In this document: positions 17,353 through 26,056 of the stretch, one piece after another
Position numbering within the stretch: position 1 is the first letter of the stretch
How the letters are laid out: each line of letters starts with the position of its first letter
DNA from: Isoptericola luteus
GTDB taxonomy: Bacteria > Actinomycetota > Actinomycetes > Actinomycetales > Cellulomonadaceae
Length of the DNA stretch: 64,000 bases
Assembly: GCF_020297055.1 (NCBI RefSeq)
Contig: NZ_JAIXCQ010000002.1
Coordinates: forward strand, 124,001-188,000
Direction: 5' to 3'
Notes under the pieces: generated by a model
What the model was told of the DNA's origin: nothing
The model's database searches: none
Seen by the model: only the letters and a program-made list of their open reading frames with translations
Made by a program: the position numbers and the translations under genes

Positions 17353-18660
17353 TCACCGACCAGCCGTCAGCTCTCGGGGTCGCTGCCCCGAAGCTCTCGC
17401 CCGGCGCGCCGGCACCACCAGCGGTCGCAGGTCGGCCCGCGCGGCGCCGATCGGCTCGACCGGCACACGCTCCACGCCCCCCGCCTCGGACACCCACCAC
17501 GACAGGTTCGGCGCCAGGGCCGCGTAGCTGTCTCGCAGCACGTAGCGCAGCACGGTGTCGGCGAGCCGGACGCCGTCGCGCCAGGCGTCCGTGCCCGACG
17601 GCAGGGCGAGCACCCGCAGCCCGCGGCGGAAGACCTCGCGGCCGTCGACCACCTCGTACCCCGGCACGATCCGCCGCACGGTGCTGAGCGCACGGAACAT
17701 GAACGGGGGCGCCTGGACGAGCAGCAGCGGGGCGTGCGGCGCGAGCTGACGCGTGAGCCGCCGGTCGTCGAACACCACCCCGGCGGCGCGCAGCTCGTCC
17801 GCCATCCACTGCAGGGACAGGTCGGACAGCCCGCAGCGTGCGCCGCCGCCTCCGACGTCACCGTGCGTCCCGGGGAACCACACCTGCTCGACGCGGCCCG
17901 GCGGGTCGTCGTCGGGCACGCTCCACAGGCACGGCGCGAAGGTGATCCGGCGCTCGTCGATGGCGAGGGCCTGCCGGGCCGTCTGCACGATCGAGCCGAG
18001 GGAGACGTCGTGGAAGCGGTTCTGGCGCCGCGACGGCCCCGGCACCCCGAGCGCGCCGACGGTGTCGAAGACGCCGAGGAAGCGCACCGGGACGGCGTGG
18101 CCGTGCGCGGCCTTGAACGTCGCCTTCGCCGCCCGGACCTCGTCACCCCGGCGCAGGACGGCGTCGGCGCGGCGTCGCCGCCACGACCCGGGACGGGTCC
18201 GCTCCACCGCGCGCTCGGCGGCGGCGACACGGCGCGGCGTGGGCGGCTTGAGCCGGTAGACGCGCTCGGCCTCGCAGAGGAGGCCCTCGTCGACCGCGTC
18301 GGCGCGCAGCAGCCCCACCTGGGACAGCATCCCGACGATGCTGCGGGCCGTGTACGCGCCCCGGGAGTACCCGACGACGACGATCTCGTCGCCCGGGCGA
18401 TAGTTCATGGTCAGGAACCGGTAGCCGTCGACGACGTTGCGCGTGAAACCGTAGCCGAACGCACCGCCCAGGAGCTGGTCGACGAGGTAGCCGCGGGCGC
18501 CGACGCCCGGCACGTAGCCCACGACCTGCGAGACGCTCTGGCCGCCGGGCCCGGCGCACTCGCCGACCCGCACCGCTCGCGCGAGCTTCTCGATGTTCGA
18601 CACCTGGTCGTTCACCGCGTGGTTCCACGTGCCGTCACAGCACAGCACCAGTCGTCTCAT
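17353..18660 (-). CDS. DUF2235 alpha/beta hydrolase
   Basis: 435 residues with the DUF2235 start LVLCCDGTWN, the nucleophile elbow VVGYSRGAYTARS with Ser99, GVFDTVGALGVP in the centre and VWFPGTHGDVGGG supplying a candidate acid/His. DUF2235 includes Tle1-type phospholipases secreted by type VI systems, but here there is no signal peptide and no secretion locus, so a cytosolic lipase or esterase is as likely. ATG 18660 follows GGAGGGACC. Single gene, separate from the ABC operon downstream. Confidence 0.85.
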   Translation of the reverse strand: MRRLVLCCDGTWNHAVNDQVSNIEKLARAVRVGECAGPGGQSVSQVVGYVPGVGARGYLVDQLLGGAFGYGFTRNVVDGYRFLTMNYRPGDEIVVVGYSRGAYTARSIVGMLSQVGLLRADAVDEGLLCEAERVYRLKPPTPRRVAAAERAVERTRPGSWRRRRADAVLRRGDEVRAAKATFKAAHGHAVPVRFLGVFDTVGALGVPGPSRRQNRFHDVSLGSIVQTARQALAIDERRITFAPCLWSVPDDDPPGRVEQVWFPGTHGDVGGGGARCGLSDLSLQWMADELRAAGVVFDDRRLTRQLAPHAPLLLVQAPPFMFRALSTVRRIVPGYEVVDGREVFRRGLRVLALPSGTDAWRDGVRLADTVLRYVLRDSYAALAPNLSWWVSEAGGVERVPVEPIGAARADLRPLVVPARRARASGQRPRELTAGR

Positions 18661-18732
18661 GATGGTCCCTCCACCCTTGACGGAGGCGGCCCGGAACCAT
18701 CCTGATACCGCTCGACCGGCGCGGAGGGCGGT

Positions 18733-19515
18733 TCAGCGCAGCCGGCGCAGGAAGTCCCGCGTGCGCTCCCGCTGCGGGTCGTCGAGCACCTGGCCGGGGG
18801 TGCCGCGCTCGTGCACGCGGCCGGCGTGGAGGAACACCACCTCGTCGGCGACCTCGCGGGCGAAGCCCATCTCGTGGGTGGCGACGAGCATCGTCGTCGG
18901 GCCGCCGGCGACCCCGTCCGCGCGCAACGACAGGAGGAGGTCGAGCACCTCCCCCACGAGCTCGGGGTCGAGCGCCGAGGTCACCTCGTCGAGCAGCAAC
19001 AGCTCGGGCCCGTTCACCAGGGCCCGCGCGATCGCCGCCCGCTGCTGCTGGCCGCCGGAGAGCTGGTCGGGGTACGCCCGCGCGACGTCGGCCAGCCCGA
19101 CCCGCTCCAGCACCGCCATCGCAGCGTCCTCGGCCTCGGCGCGGCGCCTCCCGTGCACGACGCGCGGCGCGAGCGTCACGTTGTCGAGGACCCGCAGGTG
19201 CGGGAACAGGTTGTACTGCTGGAAGACCATGGCCAGCCGGGCGCGGACGGCGTCCGCGTCGACCCACGGGTCGGCGACGTCCTCGCCGTCGAGCAGCACC
19301 TGCCCGTCGTCGACGTCTTCGAGCAGGTCGACCACGCGCAGCAGCGTCGACTTCCCGGATCCCGACGAGCCCACCACGACGACGCACGACCCCTGCTCGA
19401 CGTCGAGGTCCACACCGTCGAGCACGACGTTGAGGGCCGCACCGGTGCCGAACGACTTGCGCACGCCGCGCAGCGACAGCAGCGGCGCCCCCGTCACACC
19501 GCCAGGGGCCCTCAT
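18733..19515 (-). CDS. Polar amino-acid ABC transporter ATP-binding protein
   Basis: 260 residues: Walker A GSSGSGKST, the Q-loop in MVFQQYNLFPHLRVLDNV, signature LSGGQQQRAAIARAL, Walker B LLLLDEVTSALDPE, switch His in VATHEMGFAREV. MVFQQYNLFPHL and HEMGFAR are typical of the PAAT family (GlnQ/HisP-like). ATG 19515 overlaps the permease stop by 4 bases (ATGA), so translation is coupled. Last gene of a binding protein-permease-ATPase operon. Confidence 0.92.
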   Translation of the reverse strand: MRAPGGVTGAPLLSLRGVRKSFGTGAALNVVLDGVDLDVEQGSCVVVVGSSGSGKSTLLRVVDLLEDVDDGQVLLDGEDVADPWVDADAVRARLAMVFQQYNLFPHLRVLDNVTLAPRVVHGRRRAEAEDAAMAVLERVGLADVARAYPDQLSGGQQQRAAIARALVNGPELLLLDEVTSALDPELVGEVLDLLLSLRADGVAGGPTTMLVATHEMGFAREVADEVVFLHAGRVHERGTPGQVLDDPQRERTRDFLRRLR

Positions 19516-20405
19516 CGCACGACCCCCGCGCCCGCGACGCCGCGGAGCTGACCGCGCCACCCCTGGCGTGCCGACCACGCGTCCACCACGCGGGTCAGCG
19601 GGATCGAGATCACGAGGAACAGCAGGCCCGCCACCACGTACGGCGTGAAGTTGTAGTCACCGGTGGTGGCGATCTGCGCGGCCCGGATCGCGTCCACCGC
19701 ACCGAGGATGGAGATGAGCCCCGAGTCCTTCTGCAGGGACACGAGCATGCTCGCGACCGGGGCGGCCACGTTGCGCACGGCCTGCGGCAGCACGACCCGC
19801 CGCACCGTCTGGCCGCGCGTGAGGCCCAGGGAACGCGCTGCCGCCACCTGCGACGGGTGCACCGACTCGATGCCCGCCCGGAACAGCTCGGCGAGGAACG
19901 CCGTGTACGTCAGCACGATGGCGAGCCCGCCCAGGAACGCGGCGCTCACCGGCAGCCAGGTCAGTCGCAGCGCCGGCAGCCCGAAGCCGACCAGCAGCAG
20001 CACCAGCAGCAGCGGAACGCCGCGGAACACGTCGACGTAGGCCACCGAGAGCAGCCGCAGGGGGAACAGCACGGGCAGCCGTGACGTGCGCACCACGGCG
20101 ATCAGCATGCCCACGACCAGGCCCACCCCGCTCGCGACCGCCCACACCCGCAGGTTGAGCCAGAGCCCTTCGGCGACCTGGGGCAGCACCTCCCACGCCC
20201 GCTCGGGCGAGAAGAACGCCTCGCGCGCCCGTTCCCAGCCCGGCGCCGTGACAACCACGTACCCGACGGCGGCGACCACGAGGGCGGTGGCCACGCCCGC
20301 GACCAGCAGCGCACGGCGCCGCTGGGCGCGGCGGAACGCCGTGCGGGCCCGCGCCCGCTCCGACGGCTGCCAGCCGTCGGCCGCCTCGTCCCCCGCGGAG
20401 CTCAC
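19512..20405 (-). CDS. Polar amino-acid ABC transporter permease
   Basis: 297 residues. A basic, Ala/Arg-rich cytosolic lead (residues 1-30) precedes a helix (about 32-55), then the HisM/GlnP-type permease core with LWLNLRVWAVASGVGLVVGMLIAVVR, VDVFRGVPLLLVLLLVG, the EAA-loop region AAARSLGLTRGQTVRRVVLPQAVRN and a final helix. Start GTG 20405 is taken because it is the only in-frame start between the binding-protein stop (20420) and the first helix; its Shine-Dalgarno is poor, so coupling from upstream is likely. A single permease gene implies a homodimer. Confidence 0.88.
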   Translation of the reverse strand: MSSAGDEAADGWQPSERARARTAFRRAQRRRALLVAGVATALVVAAVGYVVVTAPGWERAREAFFSPERAWEVLPQVAEGLWLNLRVWAVASGVGLVVGMLIAVVRTSRLPVLFPLRLLSVAYVDVFRGVPLLLVLLLVGFGLPALRLTWLPVSAAFLGGLAIVLTYTAFLAELFRAGIESVHPSQVAAARSLGLTRGQTVRRVVLPQAVRNVAAPVASMLVSLQKDSGLISILGAVDAIRAAQIATTGDYNFTPYVVAGLLFLVISIPLTRVVDAWSARQGWRGQLRGVAGAGVVR

Positions 20406-20419
20406 CTGCGTCCGACCGG

Positions 20420-21292
20420 TCAGGAGAGCTCGGGGACGTCGTCGGACTTCAGCCAGGTCGTCTTCAGCTCGTCGAGGGTGCCGTCCTCGGCGAGCGTGTC
20501 GACGGCGGCCGAGACGCACGCGGTCAGGGCCGAGTCCTTGTCGAGGACGAGTCCGAGCTGCTCCGGCTCGCCCACCGACGGCAGCGTGCCGACGACGTGC
20601 GTGTCCGGGAAGTAGACCGTCGTCGCGGCCACGCCCTGGTCGACGTCCATCACCATGGCGTCGACCGTGCCGGAGCTCAGTGCCGTCATGCCGTCGGCCA
20701 CCGCGCTGAACGGCACGACCTCGACCTTGTCGCCCCATGCCGCCTCGGTGACGTCGAGCGACGTCTGGGAGGCGGTCACGCCCACCTTGGCGCCCTCGAG
20801 GTCCGCCAGGCTCGCGGCGGCGGAGAACTCGCCGGAGTCGGCGACGATGACGCCCTGCCGGCTGGTGAGGTACGGGCTGGAGAAGTCGACCGCGCCCTTG
20901 CGCTCCTCGGTGATGGTGGTCTGGTAGGCCGCGACGTCGAACGGCTTGATCGCCGGGCTGATGATCTGCTCGAACGTCACCGACTCCCAGACGACGTCGT
21001 CCTTCGCGAAGCCCAGCTCGTCCGCCACGGCGTACACGAGGGCGGACTCGAAGCCCTCGCCGCTGGTCGGCTCGCCCACGTACCACGGCTCGAACGGCTC
21101 GCTCGCACCGACGGTGAGGGTGCCGTCCGTGAGGGTCTGCAGACCCTCCGGGGTGCAGTCCGCCGCGGCGGCGCTCGACGACGAGCTGCCCGGCTCCTCA
21201 CCGCCGTCCGACGAACAGGCCGCGAGCCCGAGCGCGAGCGCCGGGACGAGGGCGGCGGTGAGAGTGCGACGGGACCGGAGTACGAGGGGCAC
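20420..21292 (-). CDS. Amino-acid ABC transporter substrate-binding lipoprotein
   Basis: 290 residues with a lipoprotein signal (LTAALVPALALGLAACSS, lipobox Cys at about residue 25) and a Ser/Glu-rich linker. The periplasmic-binding fold is SBP type 3: LTVGASEPFEPWYVG, FDVAAYQTTITEERKGAVDFSSPYLTSRQGVIV, GAKVGVTASQTSLD. The ligand is likely a polar or acidic amino acid but cannot be read. GTG 21292 is preferred over GTG 21307 because AAAGG lies 9 bases upstream of the former and nothing upstream of the latter. First gene of the three-gene transporter operon. Confidence 0.9.
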   Translation of the reverse strand: MPLVLRSRRTLTAALVPALALGLAACSSDGGEEPGSSSSSAAAADCTPEGLQTLTDGTLTVGASEPFEPWYVGEPTSGEGFESALVYAVADELGFAKDDVVWESVTFEQIISPAIKPFDVAAYQTTITEERKGAVDFSSPYLTSRQGVIVADSGEFSAAASLADLEGAKVGVTASQTSLDVTEAAWGDKVEVVPFSAVADGMTALSSGTVDAMVMDVDQGVAATTVYFPDTHVVGTLPSVGEPEQLGLVLDKDSALTACVSAAVDTLAEDGTLDELKTTWLKSDDVPELS

Positions 21293-21430
21293 GGCAGGGC
21301 CTTTCACGCGAAGGGGGTGCGAGCAAGGAGACGCAGCCGAGCCTATGCGCGCCGTGGCGGGCTCAGGGCCCTGCCGCCCGTGTCCCCGCTCACACCCCGC
21401 ACCCGGACGTCCGGCCGCCTGGCACGCACG

Positions 21431-21925
21431 TCAGGGATGCACGTGTGCGGCGTGACCCGTGCGCGCGGAGATGTCCTGCTCGGCCTGGCCCAGCAGGGCG
21501 TCGGCCAGCCGGCGCAGCGCACGACCCGCCGCGACCTCGTCTCCGATGACCGGCACCTCGACGTCGCCCGGGTCCTTGCGTGCGTGCCCCACGGCGCGGA
21601 TCGCCCCGACGTCACCGTGCTCGGCGGGTCCGGCGACGAGCGTCGCCTCGGCCGTCGTGCTGCCCGCGGCCTCCAGCAGCGTCAGCTGGACCTGCCAGGT
21701 GACCGAACGCGCCGGGGTGGGCTCCACGACCTGGTCGTCGTCACCGTGACGCACCAGGGTGTCCGCACCCGGGAAGACCAGGGTCTCCTCCCCCGTGTCG
21801 GACCAGCGCACCCGGTACGGCGGCGACCCGTCCTCACGCTCGCAGGCCACCACGACGCCGTCCCTGACCGCGCCGCCCACGACCCCCGACGCCACCACGA
21901 TCCGGTCGCCCACCGTCGCCCTCAT
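21431..21925 (-). CDS. DUF1918 plus DUF1876 protein
   Basis: 164 residues. Residues 1-60 are DUF1918 (ATVGDRIVVAS, REDGSPPYRVRWSDTGEETLVFPG, ADTLVRH), an SH3-like fold; residues about 75-160 match DUF1876 (WQVQLTLLEAAGSTTAEATLV, GHARKDPGDVEVPVIGDEVAAGRALRRLADALL). The two domains are usually separate actinobacterial genes and are fused here. Both are stress-associated in actinobacteria but have no established activity. Confidence 0.85.
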   Translation of the reverse strand: MRATVGDRIVVASGVVGGAVRDGVVVACEREDGSPPYRVRWSDTGEETLVFPGADTLVRHGDDDQVVEPTPARSVTWQVQLTLLEAAGSTTAEATLVAGPAEHGDVGAIRAVGHARKDPGDVEVPVIGDEVAAGRALRRLADALLGQAEQDISARTGHAAHVHP

Positions 21926-22000
21926 CGCCGACCTCCTCGATCCGTCACCGCACCGGTCCCTCCCATCATGCGCTCCTGGCCCCGGCCCGGCAGGGCGGCC

Positions 22001-22333
22001 TCACCACGACGGCGTGGACAGCTGCACGAGGCCGACCGCCCCGTACACGGCCATCCCGATCGCCAGGAGGATCCCGGCGACGTCGAACGCCACACCTCCC
22101 CAGCCCAGGACGATGGCCTGCACGGCGATCGAGCGCACCTCCCGCTGCGAGGACGGTTCGACCTGCCCGAGCCGCCCGAGGACGCGATACCCCAGGACCA
22201 GCGCCAGCACCGAGCCGATACCACCCAGCCACAGCAGTCCCAGGATCAGCGAGGTCACCGCCAGCCGCTTCGTCTCGGCGTGGCCGCTCGGCGAGAACGC
22301 CGGCATCGTCACCGGCGGGTGCTGCTGTGTCAT
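22001..22333 (-). CDS. DUF4190-type small membrane protein
   Basis: 110 residues: a short Pro-rich cytosolic lead, then KRLAVTSLILGLLWLGGIGSVLALVLGYRVLGRL typical of DUF4190 (two helices around a small loop), an Arg/Ser-rich turn and a third helix near residues 80-103 ending the chain. ATG 22333 follows GAAGGGCTCCG. Function unknown. It is separated from the tRNA gene by a strong terminator. Confidence 0.7.
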   Translation of the reverse strand: MTQQHPPVTMPAFSPSGHAETKRLAVTSLILGLLWLGGIGSVLALVLGYRVLGRLGQVEPSSQREVRSIAVQAIVLGWGGVAFDVAGILLAIGMAVYGAVGLVQLSTPSW

Positions 22334-22484
22334 CGGAGCCCTTCGTCGACGCCTGTCGCGGGCGCTCGCCGGCGACTGCTCGAACGTAGCCTCTGGCGGG
22401 GCGGCGGACCCGCAGTCATCCACAGGCCGGGCGCCGACGTCGTCGATCGGGGGTGAGCGGCCAGCCCGCGTCGAGGGGGAACGC

Positions 22485-22522
22485 GAAAGGCCCGGGCCTA
22501 CTTTCGTAGGTCCGGGCCTTTC
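22485..22522 (-). terminator. tRNA-fMet terminator
   Basis: GAAAGGCCCGGGCCTAC and GTAGGTCCGGGCCTTTC pair as a 17-bp stem with one G-T wobble and a 4-base TTTC loop. Read on the minus strand it ends in CTTTC and lies 20 bases after the tRNA. A second small hairpin (22523-22540, GGATGTC/GACATCC) sits directly between it and the tRNA 3' end. Confidence 0.85.
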
Positions 22523-22542
22523 GGATGTCCTCAGACATCCTG

Positions 22543-22619
22543 TGGTAGCGGGGGCAGGATTTGAACCTGCGACCTCTGGGTTATGAGCCCAGCGAGCTAC
22601 CGAGCTGCTCCACCCCGCG
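22543..22619 (-). tRNA. tRNA-fMet (initiator, CAT anticodon)
   Basis: 77 bases including an encoded CCA. The cloverleaf is complete: acceptor GCGGGG/CCCCGC, D-loop AGCAGCTCGGTAG, anticodon stem CTGGG/CCCAG with loop CTCATAA, T-arm GCAGGTTCAAATCCTGC. Position 1 is C facing U72, an unpaired end diagnostic of initiator tRNAs, and the anticodon stem has the three consecutive G-C pairs needed for the ribosomal P site. This separates it from elongator Met and from tRNA-Ile2. Confidence 0.97.
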
Positions 22620-22631
22620 TCGACTCCCTGA

Positions 22632-22660
22632 ACATTACGGCATGGATTCCGGCGAGACAA
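22632..22660 (-). promoter_or_regulatory. Promoter of the initiator tRNA
   Basis: Minus-strand -35 TTGTCT (22655-22660) and -10 TAATGT (22632-22637) are separated by exactly 17 bases, each matching the housekeeping consensus at 4 of 6 positions. The predicted start lies a few bases before the tRNA 5' end at 22619. Confidence 0.65.
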
Positions 22661-22795
22661 ACCCACCAGGGCCATATCCAGGCAGATGGGACGCAGGTCA
22701 CATCCGCGCGGCGGCGGGGGCGCGTCGTCAGCCGCGGGATTCTGCCGAAAACCCGGGGCGGCCCTCCTCAGAGTCCGCTCCGCTCCACAGAGCGC

Positions 22796-22827
22796 GGGAG
22801 CCGCCATCCGGTCGGATGGCGGCTCCC
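22796..22827 (-). terminator. Terminator of the UPF0182 gene
   Basis: GGGAGCCGCCATCC and GGATGGCGGCTCCC form a perfect 14-bp stem with a GGTC loop, 29 bases after the UPF0182 stop. The intervening region to the tRNA promoter holds no gene. Confidence 0.85.
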
Positions 22828-22855
22828 GTGATGGTGCTGACCGGGCGTCCCGGGA

Positions 22856-25800
22856 TCAGCCCCCGAGCTCACCCTCGGCTGCGATCGCAGCCTCGATCGC
22901 CGCCTGGAGGCGGTCCTGCGCCTCGCCGTACGCCGCGAAGTCGCCCTCGGCGAGGGCCGCGTCGGCGTCCTGCATGGCCTGGTTGGCCTGCTGGAGCGCC
23001 TGGTCGAGCTGCGCCTGCGCGTCACCGGCGGGCGCGGTGGCCTCGCCCGACGGCTCGGTCGACGGCTCCCCGGACGGCTCGGTGCTCGGCTCGGCCGACG
23101 GTTCGGTGCCGCCGTCCTCGCCCTCGACGGGAGCGGTGGGCACGTCCGTCTCCACCTCGCCCTCGGCGTCGCCGGCGTTCGCGCCGGAGTCGCCGCCGAA
23201 CACCTGGTCGAGAGCCTCGTCCAGGGTCTCCGCGTACCCGGTCTGGTCACCGAAGGCGACCAGCACGCGACGCAGGAGCGGGAACGGCGTGCCCTCGGAC
23301 GACTGGATGTAGACCGGCTGCACGTACAGCAGGCCGCCACCCACCGGCAGGGTCAGCTGGTTGCCCCGCACCACGCTCGACGAGCCGCGTTCCAGGATGT
23401 TCAGCTGTTCCGAGATGGTCGGGTTCGAGTCGAAGTTGTTCTGCACCTGACCCGGCCCGGGCACGGTCGAGTCACGGGGTAGCTCGAGCATGCTCAGCTT
23501 CCCGTAGTCGTCGCTCTTCTCGCCCGCCGTCGACCCGGCGTCGCCGTCGGCCGCGAGATACCCGGTGAGGATCTCTCGGTCGGTGTTGCCGCCCGGGATG
23601 AAGGTGCTCGTCAGTGAGAACGACGACGTGGCGGCGCCCGGCATCTGCAGCGACATGTAGTACGGCGGCTGCAGCGGCTTGGGGCTCTCTCCGCCCACCG
23701 TCGGGTCCTCCGGGTTGTCCCAGAAGTCCTGACCGGAGAAGAACTGACCGGCGTCCTCGACGTGGTACTTGGTGAGCAACGCCCGCTGGACCTTGAACAG
23801 GTCCTCGGGGTAGCGCACGTGGCTCATGAGGTCCCCGGACATCTCCGACATCGGGCGCACCGACGTCGGGAACACTCCCGACCACGCCTTGAGGATCGGG
23901 TCGTCCGGCTCCCACGCGTACAGCGTGACCGTCCCGTCGTAGGCGTCGACCGTGGCCTTCACCGAGTTGCGGATGTAGTTGACCTCGGGCTGCGTCTCGA
24001 CCGGCACGCCCTGCGCCGCGAGCGTCAGGGAGTCGGCGGTCGCCTCCTGCATCGGCTGCGACGAGGAGTACGGGTAGGCGTCGGTCGTGGTGTACGCGTC
24101 GACGATCCACTTGACGCGGCCGTCGACCACCGCCGGGTACGTCCGGTTGTCGAGCGTCAGCCACGGGGCGACCTTCTGGACGCGCGACTGCGGGTCCCGG
24201 TCGTAGAGGATCTGCGACGCCTCGGTGACCCGGTCGGAGAACAGGATCTGCTCCGAGCCGAACTTCAGGGCGTACAGGAGCTTCGCGCCGAACGAGCCGA
24301 TCTCCGGGCCCGCCTGGTGGTCGTCGGTCGGGAACGTGGTGTTGACCTGGCCGCCGCCCTCCTCGTCGTCGGCCTGGTAGTCCAGCTCCCACGGGGTCGT
24401 GCCCTCGGGCGCACCGACGATCGAGTAGTCCGTGGTCTCGGGGCTGAAGTAGATCCGCGGCTCGTACCCCTTGTCCGTGAGCGCACCCTGGGTGGGGATG
24501 CCGCCCTCGTAGAACGCGGGCTGGCCGTCCGGGCCGGGCTGGTTGCCGTACGCGGCGACGACGCCGTAGCCGTGCGTGAACACCGTGTGGTCGTTGACCC
24601 AGTTGCGCTGGCTGTCGCCGAGGCCGTCGAGGTTGAGCTCCCGCACCGCGATCACGGTGTCCCGCGACTCCCCGTCGATGTCGTACCGGTCCACGGCCAG
24701 GTTCGCCGTGAAGTTGTAGTACTGCTTGTTCTGCTGCAGCTGGCGGAACGACGGGCTGACCACCTGGGGGTCGAGCAGGCGCACCGACGCCGTGGTCTCG
24801 GCGTCGTCGCGCAGCGCGCCCGGCTCCGCCTCGGTCGTGGCGTCGTACGACGTCGTCTCCACGTCGTCGAGACCGTACGCGGCCAGCGTCGAGTCGATGT
24901 TGCGCTGGATGAACTCCGCCTCCAGCTCCTGCGCGTTCGGGTTCACCTGGAACCGCTGCACGACGGCCGGGTAGATGCCGCCGATCGCGATCGCGGAGAC
25001 CACCATCAGGCCGACGCCGATCGCGGGCAGCCGCCACGAGCCGCGGATCGCCGCGACCACGAAGAGCGCGGCCACCAGCACCGCGACGCCCGTGAGGATC
25101 TGCTTCGACGGGATGACGGCGTGCACGTCGGAGTACGACGCACCGTCGTACTTGGCGTTGGTCGACGTGAGCAGCGAGTACCGGTCCAGCCAGTAGTTCG
25201 CGGCGATGAGCAGCATGAGCACGGCCGCGAGGACCGCGAGGTGCACGCGCGCCGCGGGGGTGGTCCGGGGTTCGCCGTCGGCCACCGGGCCGAGGCGCAG
25301 CCCGCCGTAGAGGTAGTGCGTCACCAGCGCCGCGATACCGGCGATGACGACGACGACCATGATGAAGCTGACCACGAAGCGCAACGCCGGCAGGGTGAAG
25401 ACGTAGAACCCCAGGTCGATGCCGAACTGCGGGTCCTCGGTGCCGAACGCCGAGCCGTTGAAGGCGAGCAGCACCGTGCGCCACTGCGCGGACGCGGCCA
25501 CGCCGGCGAAGAACCCGACGAGCACCGGCGCGGCGATCGTCACGACCCGCCGCAAGGGCTCGACGGCCTCCCGGTACTGGTCGAGGGTCGCCTGCTCCGG
25601 GGTGGACGGCGCGTACACGGGGCGCACGCGGTAGCCGAGCGTGAACGACGAGAACACCGCCGCCCCCATGATCAGGAAGCCGACGACGAACAGGACCGCG
25701 CGCGCACCCCACTCGGTCCAGATGACGTTCGAGAAGCCGAGCGCGTCGAACCACATCACCTCGGTCCAGAACTGCGCGAGGAGGAGCACGGCGACCACGA

Positions 25801-25897
25801 CCACGGCGACCACCGTCAGGGTGATCGCGAGCGGGCTGCGCCGTCGCTTGGCGGGCGGGCCACCAGGACGTCGGCGGGGCGGGGCAGCAAAGGACAC
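22856..25897 (-). CDS. UPF0182 family large membrane protein
   Basis: 1013 residues, normal for UPF0182. The basic N-terminus (PPRRRPGGPPAKRRRS) is followed by about seven membrane helices in residues 22-310, then a large extracellular domain of about 550 residues (IPSKQILTG, FYEGGIPTQGALTDKGYEPRI-type region, ATSSFSLTSTFIPGG). The C-terminal 130 residues are a Glu/Pro/Ser/Thr repeat (PSTEPSGEPSTEPSGE) and an Ala/Gln-rich coiled coil. GTG 25897 follows GAGG. Function unknown. Its place next to the PDZ/Lon protease is conserved with mycobacteria (Rv3193c-Rv3194c), suggesting a linked envelope role. Confidence 0.9.
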   Translation of the reverse strand: MSFAAPPRRRPGGPPAKRRRSPLAITLTVVAVVVVAVLLLAQFWTEVMWFDALGFSNVIWTEWGARAVLFVVGFLIMGAAVFSSFTLGYRVRPVYAPSTPEQATLDQYREAVEPLRRVVTIAAPVLVGFFAGVAASAQWRTVLLAFNGSAFGTEDPQFGIDLGFYVFTLPALRFVVSFIMVVVVIAGIAALVTHYLYGGLRLGPVADGEPRTTPAARVHLAVLAAVLMLLIAANYWLDRYSLLTSTNAKYDGASYSDVHAVIPSKQILTGVAVLVAALFVVAAIRGSWRLPAIGVGLMVVSAIAIGGIYPAVVQRFQVNPNAQELEAEFIQRNIDSTLAAYGLDDVETTSYDATTEAEPGALRDDAETTASVRLLDPQVVSPSFRQLQQNKQYYNFTANLAVDRYDIDGESRDTVIAVRELNLDGLGDSQRNWVNDHTVFTHGYGVVAAYGNQPGPDGQPAFYEGGIPTQGALTDKGYEPRIYFSPETTDYSIVGAPEGTTPWELDYQADDEEGGGQVNTTFPTDDHQAGPEIGSFGAKLLYALKFGSEQILFSDRVTEASQILYDRDPQSRVQKVAPWLTLDNRTYPAVVDGRVKWIVDAYTTTDAYPYSSSQPMQEATADSLTLAAQGVPVETQPEVNYIRNSVKATVDAYDGTVTLYAWEPDDPILKAWSGVFPTSVRPMSEMSGDLMSHVRYPEDLFKVQRALLTKYHVEDAGQFFSGQDFWDNPEDPTVGGESPKPLQPPYYMSLQMPGAATSSFSLTSTFIPGGNTDREILTGYLAADGDAGSTAGEKSDDYGKLSMLELPRDSTVPGPGQVQNNFDSNPTISEQLNILERGSSSVVRGNQLTLPVGGGLLYVQPVYIQSSEGTPFPLLRRVLVAFGDQTGYAETLDEALDQVFGGDSGANAGDAEGEVETDVPTAPVEGEDGGTEPSAEPSTEPSGEPSTEPSGEATAPAGDAQAQLDQALQQANQAMQDADAALAEGDFAAYGEAQDRLQAAIEAAIAAEGELGG

Positions 25898-26010
25898 GGT
25901 GCGGGCACCTCATTCGTGCTCGGGACGGGTGGACGTCCTACCTGAACGTCTCGGGTCCCTCCCAGGTTCCCACGGTTCGCCCCACCACGTGCCCCCACGT
26001 CGTCACGGTC

Positions 26011-26031
26011 CCGTCACGGTCTCCGTGACGG
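26011..26031 (-). terminator. Short hairpin after the PDZ protease
   Basis: CCGTCACGG and CCGTGACGG form a 9-bp stem with a TCT loop, 25 bases after the protease stop and within a run of GTCACGGT repeats. Weak but well placed. Confidence 0.45.
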
Positions 26032-26056
26032 TGCGGTCACGTGCCGGCAGGGGGCG

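Noticed and set aside
17353-18660. Type VI secretion lipase effector (DUF2235)
   Set aside because: No secretion genes, immunity gene or export signal nearby; kept as a hydrolase of unknown role.
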